Shown: positions 43,441 to 57,119 of the stretch, piece by piece
How positions within the stretch are numbered: the first letter of the stretch is position 1
How the letters are laid out: every line of letters begins with the position of its first letter
NCBI RefSeq assembly: GCF_027887165.1
Contig: NC_077227.1
Location: 83,846,930 to 83,910,929, forward strand
DNA: 64,000 bases
Direction of reading: 5' to 3'
DNA from: Monodelphis domestica
Taxonomy: Eukaryota; Chordata; Mammalia; Didelphimorphia; Didelphidae
Notes under the pieces: model-generated
Database searches by the model: none
What the model was told of the DNA's origin: nothing
The model's input: the letters and a program-made list of their open reading frames with translations, nothing else
Translations under genes and position numbers: made by a program

Positions 43441-44904
43441 GATTAATATTCCATCTTTCACCTAGGAACTAGATTGGTTTCCTTCTAACCCAGGATCTCA
43501 TCTGACTCTCCAGCAATTTCCGTGGCCTTCCACATTCTGTCGGCATTTCCACTCTCTTTCCTGCAATATTTCGTCAATTACTGGGATTTTGAAGAAGTCA
43601 GGCCACCTCTCCACATTGGTGGCTCTGAGATTTGAAGCCAAAGTCACAGGAAGTCCACATGGATATTCTCGAATCTCGATCTCTCCCCATCCTACCAATT
43701 TTACAATGATTCCTCACTTCATAAGGTTATTAAAACCAACCTTAAACTTAGTAACGGATCCTTGCGCCACGTGATTTCACGTTTTTCAGAGGTGATGGAT
43801 GGAATTCGGCTCTAAGTGTTATCCTGAAGGTTACCCTCATTACAAGACAAATATTTTGTCCTTTCCCATTGAGCACTTAGACGGTTAATGATGCATGGCT
43901 CTCCGTTTGGGAGGGGGGAAGGGAAAAAAGAGGGGGGCAAGGGAGGCATGAACAGGGGTGGGCTGGAGGGGCGTGTGAGGGAAGTCTGCATATCCTTAAC
44001 TCGGCCCACATTCCTGTTTTCTGAATAGAGGAAGTGGCCTGATTGCTATGGGGTGATTTTACTCAACGAGAAGAAACCTTCCCACAGACCTGGTCCCGCC
44101 CCCTTCTCAGGGAACCTGCCATGTGTTTTGCAGTCACTTACATTCCACTCCATTCACTCAGTCTTGGAGACTCACAAAAGGAGGCATTAGGAATTCTGTG
44201 GTCATCAAATCTACAGAAAGTGGGTTGGGTTTGGTGGAAGGGCAGCTTGAGTTTCCTAGTCTCCCAGACTTAGTCTGACTCCCAAGAGGGAGGGAGAGAG
44301 CCTTGTGTTTGAGGAACTCTTTCTGTTCTGAAAATTTCCAGCAAAACACATTTCCAGAGAGGACCGGGGCTTCCCACCTCCATTTTAGAAAGGGCTTGTC
44401 ACCTCTGCCAACTGGCCCCAGGCTTGCCCATTTACTTTCTTTAAGAGTTGTTAAACTCCTTCTCCATGTGGCCAAGTTGTAGAAAATAGACAATTTTATT
44501 GAAATGCTAACTTTGAAGACAACTGAACCCTGAAGGAATAATAATAATAATAAATAAAAATCATCATTATCATCATCATAAAATTGTCTTCACAAGCAAA
44601 CTCTTCAGATCTAAGCAGAGGCTGAGAATTGGCTACTGTTGGGTGCTGTTAAATCTGGCCAGAATTTTCTTTTAAGACTTGGCCATAGGTATTTCTGCGC
44701 CCCTTGTCCCCCTAATAATGCAGCAGTTGCTTGTAAAGATCAACCATCCATTTGGATAGCTACATATAGTCTTACTAAATAAATGCAAAGCAAATGTCCA
44801 AAGAGAAAGTCATAGCTCTGGGTAGATAAGAAAGCTTGTATTTTTTTACTTCCACAGAGCAAAAAAGAAACTATATATTTTCAAAAAAGCTATTTGTTTT
44901 TTTA
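43441..44904. other. Unassigned intergenic DNA, few repeats
   Basis: No gene recognised. Some CpG-bearing, mixed-composition sequence with a CACGTG E-box at about 43768. A short AAT run is at 44540. It could be regulatory, but nothing shows that directly. Confidence 0.4.
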
Positions 44905-44995
44905 TTTAAAAAATTTTAAAACCCTTTCCTTCTGTCTTAGAATCAATGCTGTGTACACACACTAGGAAGTGTCTGAGGCCAGATTTGAGCCATTT
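44905..44995 (-). mobile_element. CORE-SINE fragment
   Basis: Antisense A-tail side (AAACCCTTTCCTTCTGTCTTAG) joined to a core piece (CACTAGGAAGTGTCTGAGGC) with the middle lost. Confidence 0.75.
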
Positions 44996-45052
44996 GGTCT
45001 TAGATTGTTGTATCTTTCTTCTCTTTTCTTTTCTTTAAACAACAACAACAAA

Positions 45053-45239
45053 ACCTCTTACCTTCTTAGAATCAATCCCATGTATTAGTTCCAAGGCAGA
45101 AGAGTAGTAAGGCTTAGGCATTGGGGGTTAAGTGACTTGCCCAGGGTCACACGGCTATATCTGAATTATCAAATCTGAACCTAGGACCTCCCATTTCTAG
45201 ACTTGGCTTTCAAACCACTGAGTCACCTAGCTATCACCT
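45053..45239 (-). mobile_element. CORE-SINE (MAR1/WALLSI type)
   Basis: Antisense copy: CTCTTACCTTCTTAGAATC to a head reading CACCTAGCTATCACC. Confidence 0.88.
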
Positions 45240-45479
45240 TGTTGTATCTTTCTAATGATTACCCTGAAAACCACTTTGAAGACTGATGGGAATATCCAGC
45301 ATTGTGTTAAAAATTTTCTGTGCTATGCAGTCCAATAAAGAAGTAGTATAAAGGACTAAATATCAGGATTCAATAAATTAAATTGAAATTAAAAAAATTA
45401 AATATAAAGGATATAAAATATCAGTTTGAAAATAAAAAAAAATAAAGTTGCTATTAAGATGCTTCCTTAAAAAAACATT
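45240..45479. other. Unassigned AT-rich DNA
   Basis: Nothing recognised. Confidence 0.5.
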
Positions 45480-45830
45480 AGAGGAAAGAACCCCAGATGG
45501 AGAATCTAGTGATCTATGGTTTAGTCCTAGTTCTGCTCTGGGCAAATGACTTTCCTCTCTGGGGAAAGTCCTCATTTGCAAAAAGTTTTTTGGGGGGTGA
45601 TATGAAGGAAGGGAGGCATTATAAGAAAAGTACATATTTATCTAGAATTTGTTTACAATTCAGTTTTCTTACAATAACTTCATGAGATAGTTAGTATTAT
45701 CACCCCTCTGTTATAGATAAGGAAACTGAGATTCAGAGGTAGTCAGTTTGCAGAGTCACATCACCTAAAAGTGTGTCAGGGCCAGGGTTCCAGAGTCTTT
45801 CAAGGCTCCAAGTCTAGCACTCCCCTCCCC
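45480..45830. mobile_element. MIR SINE pair (old)
   Basis: 45480-45600 reads as sense MIR (TAGTCCTAGTTCTGCTCTGG, GCAAATGACTTTCCTCTCTG). 45630-45830 reads as antisense MIR (ATAGATAAGGAAACTGAGAT, GAGGTAGTCAGTTTGCAGAG, TCCAAGTCTAGCACTCC). Confidence 0.6.
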
Positions 45831-46060
45831 CATTATATATCCATGAATAGATGAACCTTAAAGTTTTTCCAGCTCTCAAATTCCAAATTCACTCATTTGT
45901 TTCATAATGCTGCAATTATAATTAAGTGGCCAAAGGCTTTATTTTGTGGGCAAAGCTGCTGCAAAATTGTGAATATGTTCAATGACAAATGGTCAGGGAA
46001 AGCATATTAAGAAGGCCACACTGGAAAATGTTCCTTCTTATTGGCGAGGGGGTGGGGGTG

Positions 46061-48280
<2,220 letters not shown>

Positions 48281-48297
48281 CTAGGGAATATGATTTT

Positions 48298-48644
48298 GGG
48301 GGGAACATTTTTATTTAATCAATTAATTTAGAATATTTTCCCATGGTTACAAGATTCATGTTCTTTCCCTCCTCTCCTCCCCCTCCCCCTGTAGCTGACC
48401 CGAAATTCCACTGTGTTTTACATGTGTCATTGATCAAGACCTATTTCCATATTATTAATATTTGCACTAGGGTGATCCTTTAGAGTCTACATCCTCAGTC
48501 TTAGCCCCATCGACCCATGTGATCAAGCAGTTGTTTTTCTTCTGTGTTTCTACTCCCACAGTTCTTTCTCTGGATGTGGATAGCATTCTTTCTCACAAAT
48601 CCCTCAGAATTGTCCTGGATCATTGCTTTGCTGCTACTAGAGAA
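48298..48644 (-). mobile_element. LINE-1 3' UTR insertion
   Basis: Antisense 347-bp 5'-truncated LINE-1 end. Exact 17-bp target duplication CTAGGGAATATGATTTT at 48281-48297 and 48645-48661. Confidence 0.95.
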
Positions 48645-48661
48645 CTAGGGAATATGATTTT

Positions 48662-49680
48662 AGGGAATGGCACGTAACTGAAAGATCTATCCAGTCAATC
48701 TTTCCACAGTGTCCCAAAATCTCACCATTAGAACTAGTCCTTTGGGAGAAAATTAAAGTCTGTGTGTATATGTGTATTTATATACGTGTGTGCATGTGTG
48801 CAAATATACACATACACATATAAAATTCAAGAGGATCCATAGCATGGGACAGCAAAAAACGAATACTGTACTCTTGAACTGGGATTAGTTATAATGACCA
48901 ATCTGGGTCCCAGAAAATGGATGATAAATACATTTCCTTTCTCTTGGCAGAGAGTCAGGGAACTCTGGGTGTGGAGTGCTGTGACACCGTTGGATGTCAC
49001 TGCTTTGCTTTGTTACAAGGGAGGGTTCGGTTGTGGGGTTATCCGGAGGAAGATTGGGTTATACAACACAAAGGCCATTAGAATAATTTTTCTGAAAAGA
49101 AAGTCTAGCCTTGGGATCCATACACCTCAGTCTCCAGGCTGACCCATATTAGCTATGCTACAATGGGCTTCGGTGTCCTCAGAATCTTCTGTAGAATGGA
49201 GACAGAGAGACACAAAAGAAATAATGCCCTGAAGAAATGTGTAAACTATGAAACACGATGCATGTGTATGTCCATGATATCGATATATGCATTTGGTCTA
49301 CAGGGAGGGCTAGATCTGACCGCACAGGTTATGAAATCCCCTGCCCCTCTCTCTGCACAGAGGATGGTAGTGAGGTATTGGGCCAGAAGAAACTAGGGGA
49401 GGTGCGTGCTGAAGCTCCCCTTTTTTCTGCTCTCCTCTCCCCACTCCTTGCTTGATGAAAGGAAGGGAAAACACTAGAAAGAAGTAACTAGATAGGAAGA
49501 TCCCAAAGTGGAAAAAGAGGTGATCCCACAGCTCATTCTTTTATAGTCCAAAGAGAGGATATTTTCTTTTAGCGAGAGCCTCCTGCACCCTCAGTTGCCA
49601 ACCATCTTCAGCATAATCCTTGTCACTAGAATCTCATCAATAATACATTTACTTACGCAGAGGGTCATGGTGGATACGGT
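48662..49680. other. Unassigned intergenic DNA
   Basis: A short TATG/ACACAT low-complexity patch lies at 48760-48830. No gene recognised. Confidence 0.4.
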
Positions 49681-49724
49681 TCCTGTGGGAGGCACATAGA
49701 GGATGATTAATAAATGCTGGTTGA
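49681..49724 (+). mobile_element. L2 LINE 3' tip
   Basis: GGCACATAGAGGATGATTAA then TAAATGCTGGTTGA, the usual L2 end, which served as target for the adjacent LINE-1. Confidence 0.6.
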
Positions 49725-50400
49725 AGCCATAGCACTGCTGGGTTTGTACCCCAAAGAGATCATAAGGGAAAAGACTTGTACAAAAATATTCATAGCTGCG
49801 CTCTTTGTGGTGACAACAAACTTTGGAAAATGAGGGGATGCCCTTCAATTAGGGAATGGCTGAACAAATTGTGGTATATGTTGGTGATGGAGTACTATTG
49901 TGCTCAAAGGAATAATAAAGTGGAGGAATTCCATGTGAACTGGAACAACCTCCAGGAAGTGATGCAGAGCGAAAGGAGCAGAACCAGGAGAACATTGTAC
50001 ACAGAGACTGATACATTGTGGTACAATTAAATGTAATGAACTTCTTTAGTAGTAGCAATGTAATGATCCAGAATAATTCAGAGGGATTTCTGAGAATGAA
50101 CGCTATCCACATCCAGAGGAAGAACTGTGGGAAAAGAAACACAGAAGAAAAACAACTGCTTGATCACATGGGTCTATGGGGATATGACTGGGGATATAGA
50201 CTAAATAATCACCGTGGTGCAATGATCAGTAATATGGAAATAGGTCTTGATCAATGATACATGTAAAACCCATTGGAATTGTGAGTTGGCTGGGGAGGGG
50301 GGGGGTGCAGGAAAGAACATGAATCATGGAACCATGGGAAAATATCCTAAATTAGTTTAATTCAATAAACTTTTTAATTAATACCCCCCAAAACAAACAA
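49725..50400 (+). mobile_element. LINE-1 3' end
   Basis: Sense 5'-truncated LINE-1 of about 676 bp: the C-terminal ORF2 piece ([20 protein letters not shown]), the 3' UTR with a G run, and an AACTTTTTAATTAATAC end. Exact 16-bp target duplication AATAAATGCTGGTTGA at 49709-49724 and 50401-50416. The ORF2 part has a frame break near 49815. Confidence 0.93.
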
Positions 50401-50416
50401 AATAAATGCTGGTTGA

Positions 50417-50665
50417 CTGCTTTCAAGAGTAAATCCCAATTCCACCTTCAAGAGGTCTTTCCTAGCTCCCCTTATCCCCACCTGCCCTTTTCTTCCCTCT
50501 GGAATGATCATTTCCACAGTATGTATCTTGTATGTATAATCATTTGCATGGATTCTTTCCCATTAGGATATGAGCTGTATTTTTGTTTTTCTTGGCAATC
50601 CTAATGCTTGGCACAATGTCCTGCATATAGGAAATGCTTGATAAATGCTTATTGACTACTGTTGA
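50417..50665 (+). mobile_element. L2 LINE 3' end (old)
   Basis: AGAGGTCTTTCCTAGCTCCC, GGATATGAGCTGTATTTTTG, ATGCTTGGCACAATGTCCTG and TTGATAAATGCTTATTGAC are the L2 3' end in order. Confidence 0.8.
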
Positions 50666-51232
50666 TCCAAGTCACACAGGTAGTTAATGGTGGGTCTGAA
50701 ATTAGAGACCATCCTTTAGTTTATCTGGGAATCTAGCTTCCTGATGTTCTCTGCCTGCCTAAACTTCCTACCTTACCTGACCAAGAGGTGCCCAGTTTTC
50801 TGGCCAGTCATAACTAGGCTGGGGACAATTGGGATTTTGTTCCAGGATGCTCAATTTAAGAAGCACTGATAGCAGCTGGAGTCATGTAGCCACATGGAAA
50901 CAATAAAGACTAAATACATAAAGGAAAATAAAGGCTAACACCTAGTTAGAAAACAACTAGAAGTTCTCAGATGGTGGACTGGGGCAAACGCCTTTCCTGC
51001 CTAGCTCCACTTCTCCCCCTATATGGTGGCTTCTCCAGCAGAGAACTTGTGCTAGGGTCCCAAGAGTCTCTCAATAGGGCAATGCTCTTCATTTTCCTTT
51101 CTCCTCCTATTCCCAACACTCATTTGATGTCTTGGAACAATTCCTGCCACTTTCTCCAGACGCAACAATGGGTAGTTATGTCTCTGCTCCTGACATTTCA
51201 GCCCTATCATAATCACATGCCACAACTTGTTC
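50666..51232. other. Unassigned intergenic DNA
   Basis: Nothing recognised apart from possible MIR debris near 50670-50740. Confidence 0.4.
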
Positions 51233-51279
51233 ATCTATCCATCCATCCATCCATCCATCCATCCATCCATCCATCCATC
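51233..51279. repeat. (ATCC)n microsatellite
   Basis: Eleven or so uninterrupted CATC units. Confidence 0.97.
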
Positions 51280-51284
51280 ATTCA

Positions 51285-51560
51285 ATTAAAGAACATTCTA
51301 TCAATTTCCATTTCCTTGTCACCACAAAGAGAGCTGCTATAAATATTTTAGGACATGGAAGCTCTTCTTTTTTCCTGTTCACTTTGGGAAACAGACAATG
51401 GTATTGCTGGATCTAAATCTACGTTAGTTTTATTAACTTTTTGGGTATAGTTCTAGATTACTCTTCAAACTGGTTGGATCAATTTGTAGTTTCTCCTATG
51501 GTGCATTTGTTTTTCTATTTTTCCTATCTCCTCCAACATTTGTCACTAGCAGTTGAAATG
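51285..51560 (-). mobile_element. LINE-1 fragment (old, antisense)
   Basis: TTGTCACCACAAAGAGAGCT, GCTATAAATATTTTAGGACA, GGTATTGCTGGATCTAAATC and CAAACTGGTTGGATCAATTT are diverged antisense matches to the ORF2 region preserved at 31560-31760. Confidence 0.75.
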
Positions 51561-51878
51561 AGGAAAGGCTTGATGCAAAAGATGGTACCTGAGCATCACC
51601 TTAAAGGAAAGTATGAGGAAGAGGAAGAGCATATGATAGGACCAGAACAAAGGTCAATTTGGCTGGATTTGAGCACTGGGGGCGGGGGTGGGGTGGGGGG
51701 AGTGATAAGTTGGGACCAGGTTTTTTAGGGCTTTAAAAGCTAACCAGAAGCTACTTTATTCTTGAGCAAACAGAAAGCCACTGGATATGGTGACGTAGAA
51801 GAGTCAGTGTTTAAGGAGCATTACTAATGTAAGTTACAGAAAAAAAGAAAATGATTTTCATTGCAGGGATTAGGATAG

Positions 51879-52202
51879 TGTAAAAATGGAGATTTGAACC
51901 CCAGACTTCAATCCCCAGAAGTCCTTGGTACTTCCCAGAATTCCCTATAATATCACCTGAGTCTCCACCTGGGCAAGATCATAATTTAGTATTTAACGGG
52001 CTCTCTGCCTCCCAAGAGCCCCTCTTCCTCTCTGCTCTTCCATTTGCAAGGATGTAGTGAGTAAACTAATCATGGGGGTTCTGAATTTGGCTAATCAGCC
52101 ATGGGCAAGTGGTTTATTATTTTGTATCCTTGATTTCTAATAATCTTAATAAACCTCAAAAATATAATACTTTTATTACTAGAAACTAATTTAACTTTTA
52201 CA
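51879..52202 (+). mobile_element. Solo LTR (family B) with 4-bp target duplication
   Basis: A 324-bp block starting TGTAAAAATGGAG and ending TTAACTTTTACA with an AATAAACCTC signal near 52149. Flanked by ATAG at 51875-51878 and 52203-52206. Four-base duplications are usual for class I retroviruses. No interior is present, so it is a solo LTR left by recombination. Confidence 0.8.
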
Positions 52203-52206
52203 ATAG

Positions 52207-52275
52207 CCTGGAGTGGGAGTGTCAGACAATGCCAAGGCAGGATTTGAATCTAGGTCTTCCAGGCTTTGAGATCAT
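52207..52275 (-). mobile_element. MIR SINE fragment
   Basis: AGGCAGGATTTGAATCTAGG and TCTTCCAGGCTTTGAG follow the antisense MIR head. Confidence 0.5.
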
Positions 52276-52329
52276 CTATTATGTTATACAATACTACAGC
52301 TAATAGAATATGATTTTCTGGAGGTGAGA

Positions 52330-52420
52330 ATCTGTTTATTGTATTGTTGTAATCCTGGGACCTTACATAAAGCCTTCAGTTTAGTGAGTGCTTAATAAGT
52401 ATGTAATGTTAAACTGAATG
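52330..52420 (+). mobile_element. L2 LINE 3' tip
   Basis: GTTGTAATCCTGGGACCTTA and TGAGTGCTTAATAAGTATGT are a degenerate L2 end. Confidence 0.5.
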
Positions 52421-53744
52421 GAAAGACAATATATAACACACTGTATCTGCTAGATGCATGGACAAATTGGCTTGAAACTTGATTAAATTCCAACAAGCTG
52501 TTTATCTCAAAGATGGATGGTTGAAAAAATATTTGTGATTATTAACAGAATCTAAAATGGGTAGAAATCAATTAATTTCCTCATTTGTAAATGAGGTTGG
52601 GCCAATGACCTCTAAGGTCCCTTTTGGCTTGGATAATCTATAATTCTACAAATTCATTTGAAAAAAATCTTTTCTGAACTGATTTGTATATAGACCTTCT
52701 ATTTAAGTTGATTTCATTTATGGAAGATATCCCAAATGCCTCCATTCCTCAATTCCCCATTGGGGTAGGGCTGCTTTCCTGAACCCTAAAAGATATGGAG
52801 AAGCTTGGGATGTAGCACAGCTAGCAAGGCCACCCTAGGCTGGGTAGGGAGGTCTCTGGGAGTAATGTCCCAAAGAGTGAGGGGCAAGAAGAGGTGGGTT
52901 GTTGGAGGCAAGAGAGTCCACTACAAGGGCAGCGAACATGAGGGGGACCCAGAAATCAGGGGTGAGAGGCAGAAATTTAAAATCTAAGAAGTGTGGCCAA
53001 GGCAGCCATATTAAAGGGAGAAAACAGGAAAATATGGTCTAACTCCAGGTAAAGATGTAAGAAACAGTTTGTCCAAATAGGTTTGAAGCCACATAATAAG
53101 GTATTACTTCAATTTGACTGACCTTTTTGAGCTCCAGTGTTTGGAGATAATCCTGTCCAACCTCTGCTTCTGAATGCCTTGCAGAACAAAGAAGCTGCCC
53201 CAGGATTTGATTTGACAAAAAGTGCTCATAATAATGAAATCAATAGTGGGTCTAAGGGGCCTAAGAATAACCTTCGGGCATTGTAATATGAGATAGTTCA
53301 GCTGTCTCAAAGAACAAAGGTAAGGAAACCTGTCAATTTGGCAGTGGGAAAGGTCTTTCAGACAATCCACTGGGAGATTTTGAAAATCTAAATCTCCCCT
53401 GCAAAATCATTAGCTCCTATTCCAGAGCAAAATAAACTTTCACTTTCAAATCAGTTTTGAAAACTGAAAATGAAAGTGTCCATATTGGTTTCCAATGGGG
53501 AAAGAATTGTCTAAACTTCTAGAAGCGAAGTTCTTAAACTTTTTTTGTATCATGGACCTCTTTGGCGGTCTGGTGATGCATTGGAATATTATTTTTAGAT
53601 GCATAAAATTATAAAGGAAATGAATTCCATGGAAGGAGTTATTAAAATATATATTTTTTAAAGTTCATAGACTCTAGGTTAAGAATGCCTTTAGGAGAAC
53701 TAATTTGAAAATTAAAAGCGAGAACATTTTGATTCTCACTTCCT
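52421..53744. other. Unassigned intergenic DNA
   Basis: No gene recognised. A possible repeat remnant (CGAAGTTCTTAAACTTTTTT, ATCATGGACCTCTTTGG) lies at 53525-53700, resembling an old hAT or MIR-like family not identified with confidence. Confidence 0.4.
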
Positions 53745-53756
53745 ACTAGCAGGATT

Positions 53757-53895
53757 AAAAAAAAAATAAACCCTTTCTTAGAATCAATATGTTTTTAGTT
53801 CCAAGGCAGAAAAGTGGCAAAGGGCTAGGCGATGAGGGTTGGGTGACTTGCCCAGGGTCACACAGCTAGGAAGTTTTGAGGTCTGATTTGAATGC
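53757..53895 (-). mobile_element. CORE-SINE, 5'-truncated
   Basis: Antisense copy lacking its head, with a 12-bp target duplication ACTAGCAGGATT at 53745-53756 and 53896-53907. Confidence 0.9.
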
Positions 53896-53907
53896 ACTAG
53901 CAGGATT

Positions 53908-55984
53908 TGGTAGTAATTTATTCCAGTAATGTACCTCAGAGTCTAATAAAGGTAATCACACATTATTTTCCAGTCTCAATTATACAGAAATTCTAAAATT
54001 AACCTGCACTGTGTTGGCCTCAGGAAAATATGAAGAAATCACTTTATATTTGCCTAACCGCTGAGATTGGCAAGTGGCCTCATGGGCTCATGGCTGGCAG
54101 GAAGGTGATTGCTGTGGGTTGCTTCTTTCATGTCTTATCATGGCATGAAGATGACTGTGGGCTCTTCACATCCTGCTCTCCCAGGTGTTACCAAGCCGGA
54201 AAGCCTTCAAGTTTGGGTCTGGTGATGTTTTATCCATTTGCTTTCCAGGTTGGCCACAGGGTGATAAAGTCCAGAGAAATAAAGGGCCCTGGTAAGCCTT
54301 GCTTGGGAAATGATTGGCAGATCTAGAAGAGTAATAGCTGACAACATCTAGCGCTTATGTTTTAAGCTTGCCAAGTACTCTAGATGCATCCTCTCTTTGA
54401 TCCTAAACTTAGCACAATCTCATCATTGCCTACCCAGCTCCATCCTCGGGACTCTCCCCTAGCTCCATCCACCCTTTCCAGCTTCTTTGTGTAGTTAGAT
54501 CAGGAGCCCTGGAGGGCAGCCTGATGGGGGGTTTTAATGGAAAACATTCTTTGTGCTTGGAATTCAGGAAGGAGAAATGGAACCAGTTTATTTGGTGTCT
54601 TTTCAGCCCACCAAGTTCTCATCTCCTGAGGTACCTGCACCCATTTGGGGTTTTCTGTGGCATTTCTTCTGGTTCCCCACCCAGCTCAAATCTAGAGATT
54701 TTTTGAGGTTCAGGTAGTCCACCGGGCCCAGAAAACTTGCTTCATCCCAGCCAGGGATTTTATCTCGGTGTATTTCCACTGGGGGGAAAAGTGTTCATTA
54801 AAATGGTTAAGGTTTGTCAACTACAACTTGGATTTTGGCTCCCTTGGAAGCTGCCTCCCTGAGGGCTCTTGTAGGCTGCCTCCTCCTGAAGTGAGCCTTG
54901 TTTAAGCCTTCAGATGGGAAGTTTGCATTAGAAACCATCCAGTGGAAGATAACGTTATTGGCTAGAGGACAGTGATGCCTTTTTTTTTTAAACTACCAAC
55001 ATGGAAAATAATGGGATGCCCCCCACACCCTCTGGCCCCCAGCTGGCTAACAAGGGATGCTCTGAAGGCACCACACAAATGTGGTAAGTCAGGGCCATAT
55101 GCAAATGCATGCATGGCTCCAAAGGCCTAATCCTATCAAGAATGCAGAGGACGTTAATTTGACCATCTTTCACAGCTCATAAATCTATCTCCCTGCTCCA
55201 CAGCCAGGCTCCCAGATGCCATGAAGCAGACCCTCTGTCAGGCTGGCAACCTCCGTCTAGCAGCCTTGGCTCATGCCTCAGTAAAGACTAATAAAGAGCT
55301 TTGTCCTGTGGGGCTCCAGAGAGGCTTCTCACATTTGGATACAATAGAACAAAACAGTCAGCAATGGGAATGTCTGATTATCTAAACTGGTGGTCTCTCC
55401 TGGGCTGCATTCTGCACCCTGAGCGATGGATCTCACATTCATTTGCCAGTCTTCCCAGGCTGATAGACCCATCTCACTTCCGAACAATCCCTCCCACGGG
55501 CTCTGGGAGGATGAGTTTATTGAGTCTCTGCCTATAAATACAAATTGAACACAGCTCCTTTGGAGGAAGAAGCTAGCCTTTTAATTGTAGAAGCGAGTGA
55601 ACGTCAGCTATGATTTCTGCCTGGATGAACCCTGACTTTCTTCTGGGCTAAGACAATGACGGCTCTCCTCACTTGCTGTCAAGGCATATTTCCATTTGTC
55701 CAGAATGGTAAATCTTAAAAACATAGCTTCCACCTTGAATGATAGCCGAATCCAGAACCTAAAATCGGTTTAAAATGCATTCGGATTAGTCGTTTTAAGT
55801 GTTATCTGTGCACAGAATTCAGGAGTGGGGATCTGAACTGAGCCCCCAAATAAGCCCATACCTCCTTCGGGGCAATCTGAAGACAGCTTTTTGGCAGGCC
55901 CCCTCAAAGGGAATTTTCTCAGTAACTAATACTGGCAGAGGAAGAAGTTCCCCATTGGAGCTCTTTACAGTCTAATAAATAAAT
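53908..55984. other. Transposon-poor intergenic DNA, possibly conserved
   Basis: About 2 kb with no recognisable recent repeat or gene, mixed composition. Nothing proves function. The absence of SINE and LINE insertions in a repeat-dense window is the only hint. Confidence 0.35.
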
Positions 55985-56165
55985 AATTCTAGAGCATTGG
56001 GGCTAGAAAGGACCTCAAAGACCCTCTGGTTCACCCCCCCCCCCCCCCCCCCCCCCGTTATATAGAATAAGAACAAAGGACCGGGGAGGAAAGTGACAAT
56101 CAGTTTGTAGTACAACAGGGACAAGAACCCGATTCCTTTTCTCCTCAGCCATTTCTATTTCACTT
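55985..56165 (-). mobile_element. MIR-related SINE with poly-C
   Basis: GCATTGGGGCTAGAAAGGAC, CTCAAAGACCCTCTGGTTCA, then a 23-base C run (56034-56056) where the family normally has a short C stretch, then degraded sequence down to AAGAACCCGATTCC. Confidence 0.6.
56034..56056. repeat. Poly-C run
   Basis: Twenty-three consecutive C on the plus strand. Confidence 0.97.
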
Positions 56166-56924
56166 TTTGGCTTTTCACCTTGTTTCAGAAGCAGCCAATT
56201 TACAGAAAGCCAGCATTTTGTAAACCTAGACTTACTTGATCGAGAGATCAGTTTACATTTTCTACCTACTTTTAGGTGTCCTCCCTAGTACATGGTGCAA
56301 ACTGGAGGAAGCCTTAGGGTTGGGACCTGAATGGCAGAGATTTTGCTGCTTGATGGGTGTTTGTAAGAATAGTTCTAAGGATGTTTGACCAAATGCGAGT
56401 TCGTTGGTATTTTCAAATGGCAGACCTACGAGTGATGGATGGGTACAAGATAACAGAGCCAGCTTTAAGGTTCCCATAAGGAAAAAAGATTTCTCAACAG
56501 TTGTCTCAGCTGCCCCATGGGAACGGCTCGGGGCAGGTTGAGAAATACATCACCGAGTGGCTTCAGGAAGTGGTGGATTCCCTATTACCGAGGGTCTACC
56601 AAGCAAAGGCTGCACGACCACTTCCCAGACACTGAGGAAAGGTTCTTTTTCAAGGGTGGGTCGGACTAGGAGACGGTGCGATCCTATCGAACTCTTGAGA
56701 TGCTGTGACATCACAATTCATAAATACGGAATCATTTCAGGCATCCGTTTGATTCTCAAAGGAAGAAATAAGGAATTTTTTACCCTTTTTTCACGCCACA
56801 CCTGCATTACAAGATGTCAGAAAGTGGATCATGTGTGTAAAAATTCAGCACAGGGACATCTAAAGCATGACTAATTCTGAATCTTGAGTATCATACTGTT
56901 AGTGTCACTCTGGACCCAAGTGAT
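56166..56924. other. Unassigned intergenic DNA
   Basis: No recent repeat recognised. The open frame at 56557-56874 shows no known domain and is not called. Confidence 0.4.
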
Positions 56925-57000
56925 CAAGCAATCAACAAAAATGTATTGGGTGCTATCGTTCTAGGTGCCGGGGATGCTGATAAAAAGGATTCAACAAGTG
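56925..57000 (+). repeat. Old interspersed repeat fragment (type at 26140)
   Basis: GTATTGGGTGCTATCGTTCT and AGGTGCCGGGGATGCTGATA correspond to the start of that family. Confidence 0.4.
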
Positions 57001-57119
57001 AGCCAGTGTAGAGTATAACCATGCGAATGACGGTCCCGAAGGCCACCGCCTAAAGGGGTTTATTGAAAAAACTGGCCGGTCCTTAAAGGTGACCATTTCT
57101 TGGCTATGATGTTATTAGG

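Noticed and set aside
43441-44493. Possible exon or CpG promoter near the CACGTG site
   Set aside because: CpG density is modest and no coding block or conserved splice pair could be recognised.
54030-54326. 98-codon plus-strand open frame
   Set aside because: No recognisable domain, no splice or promoter context. Length is within chance expectation.
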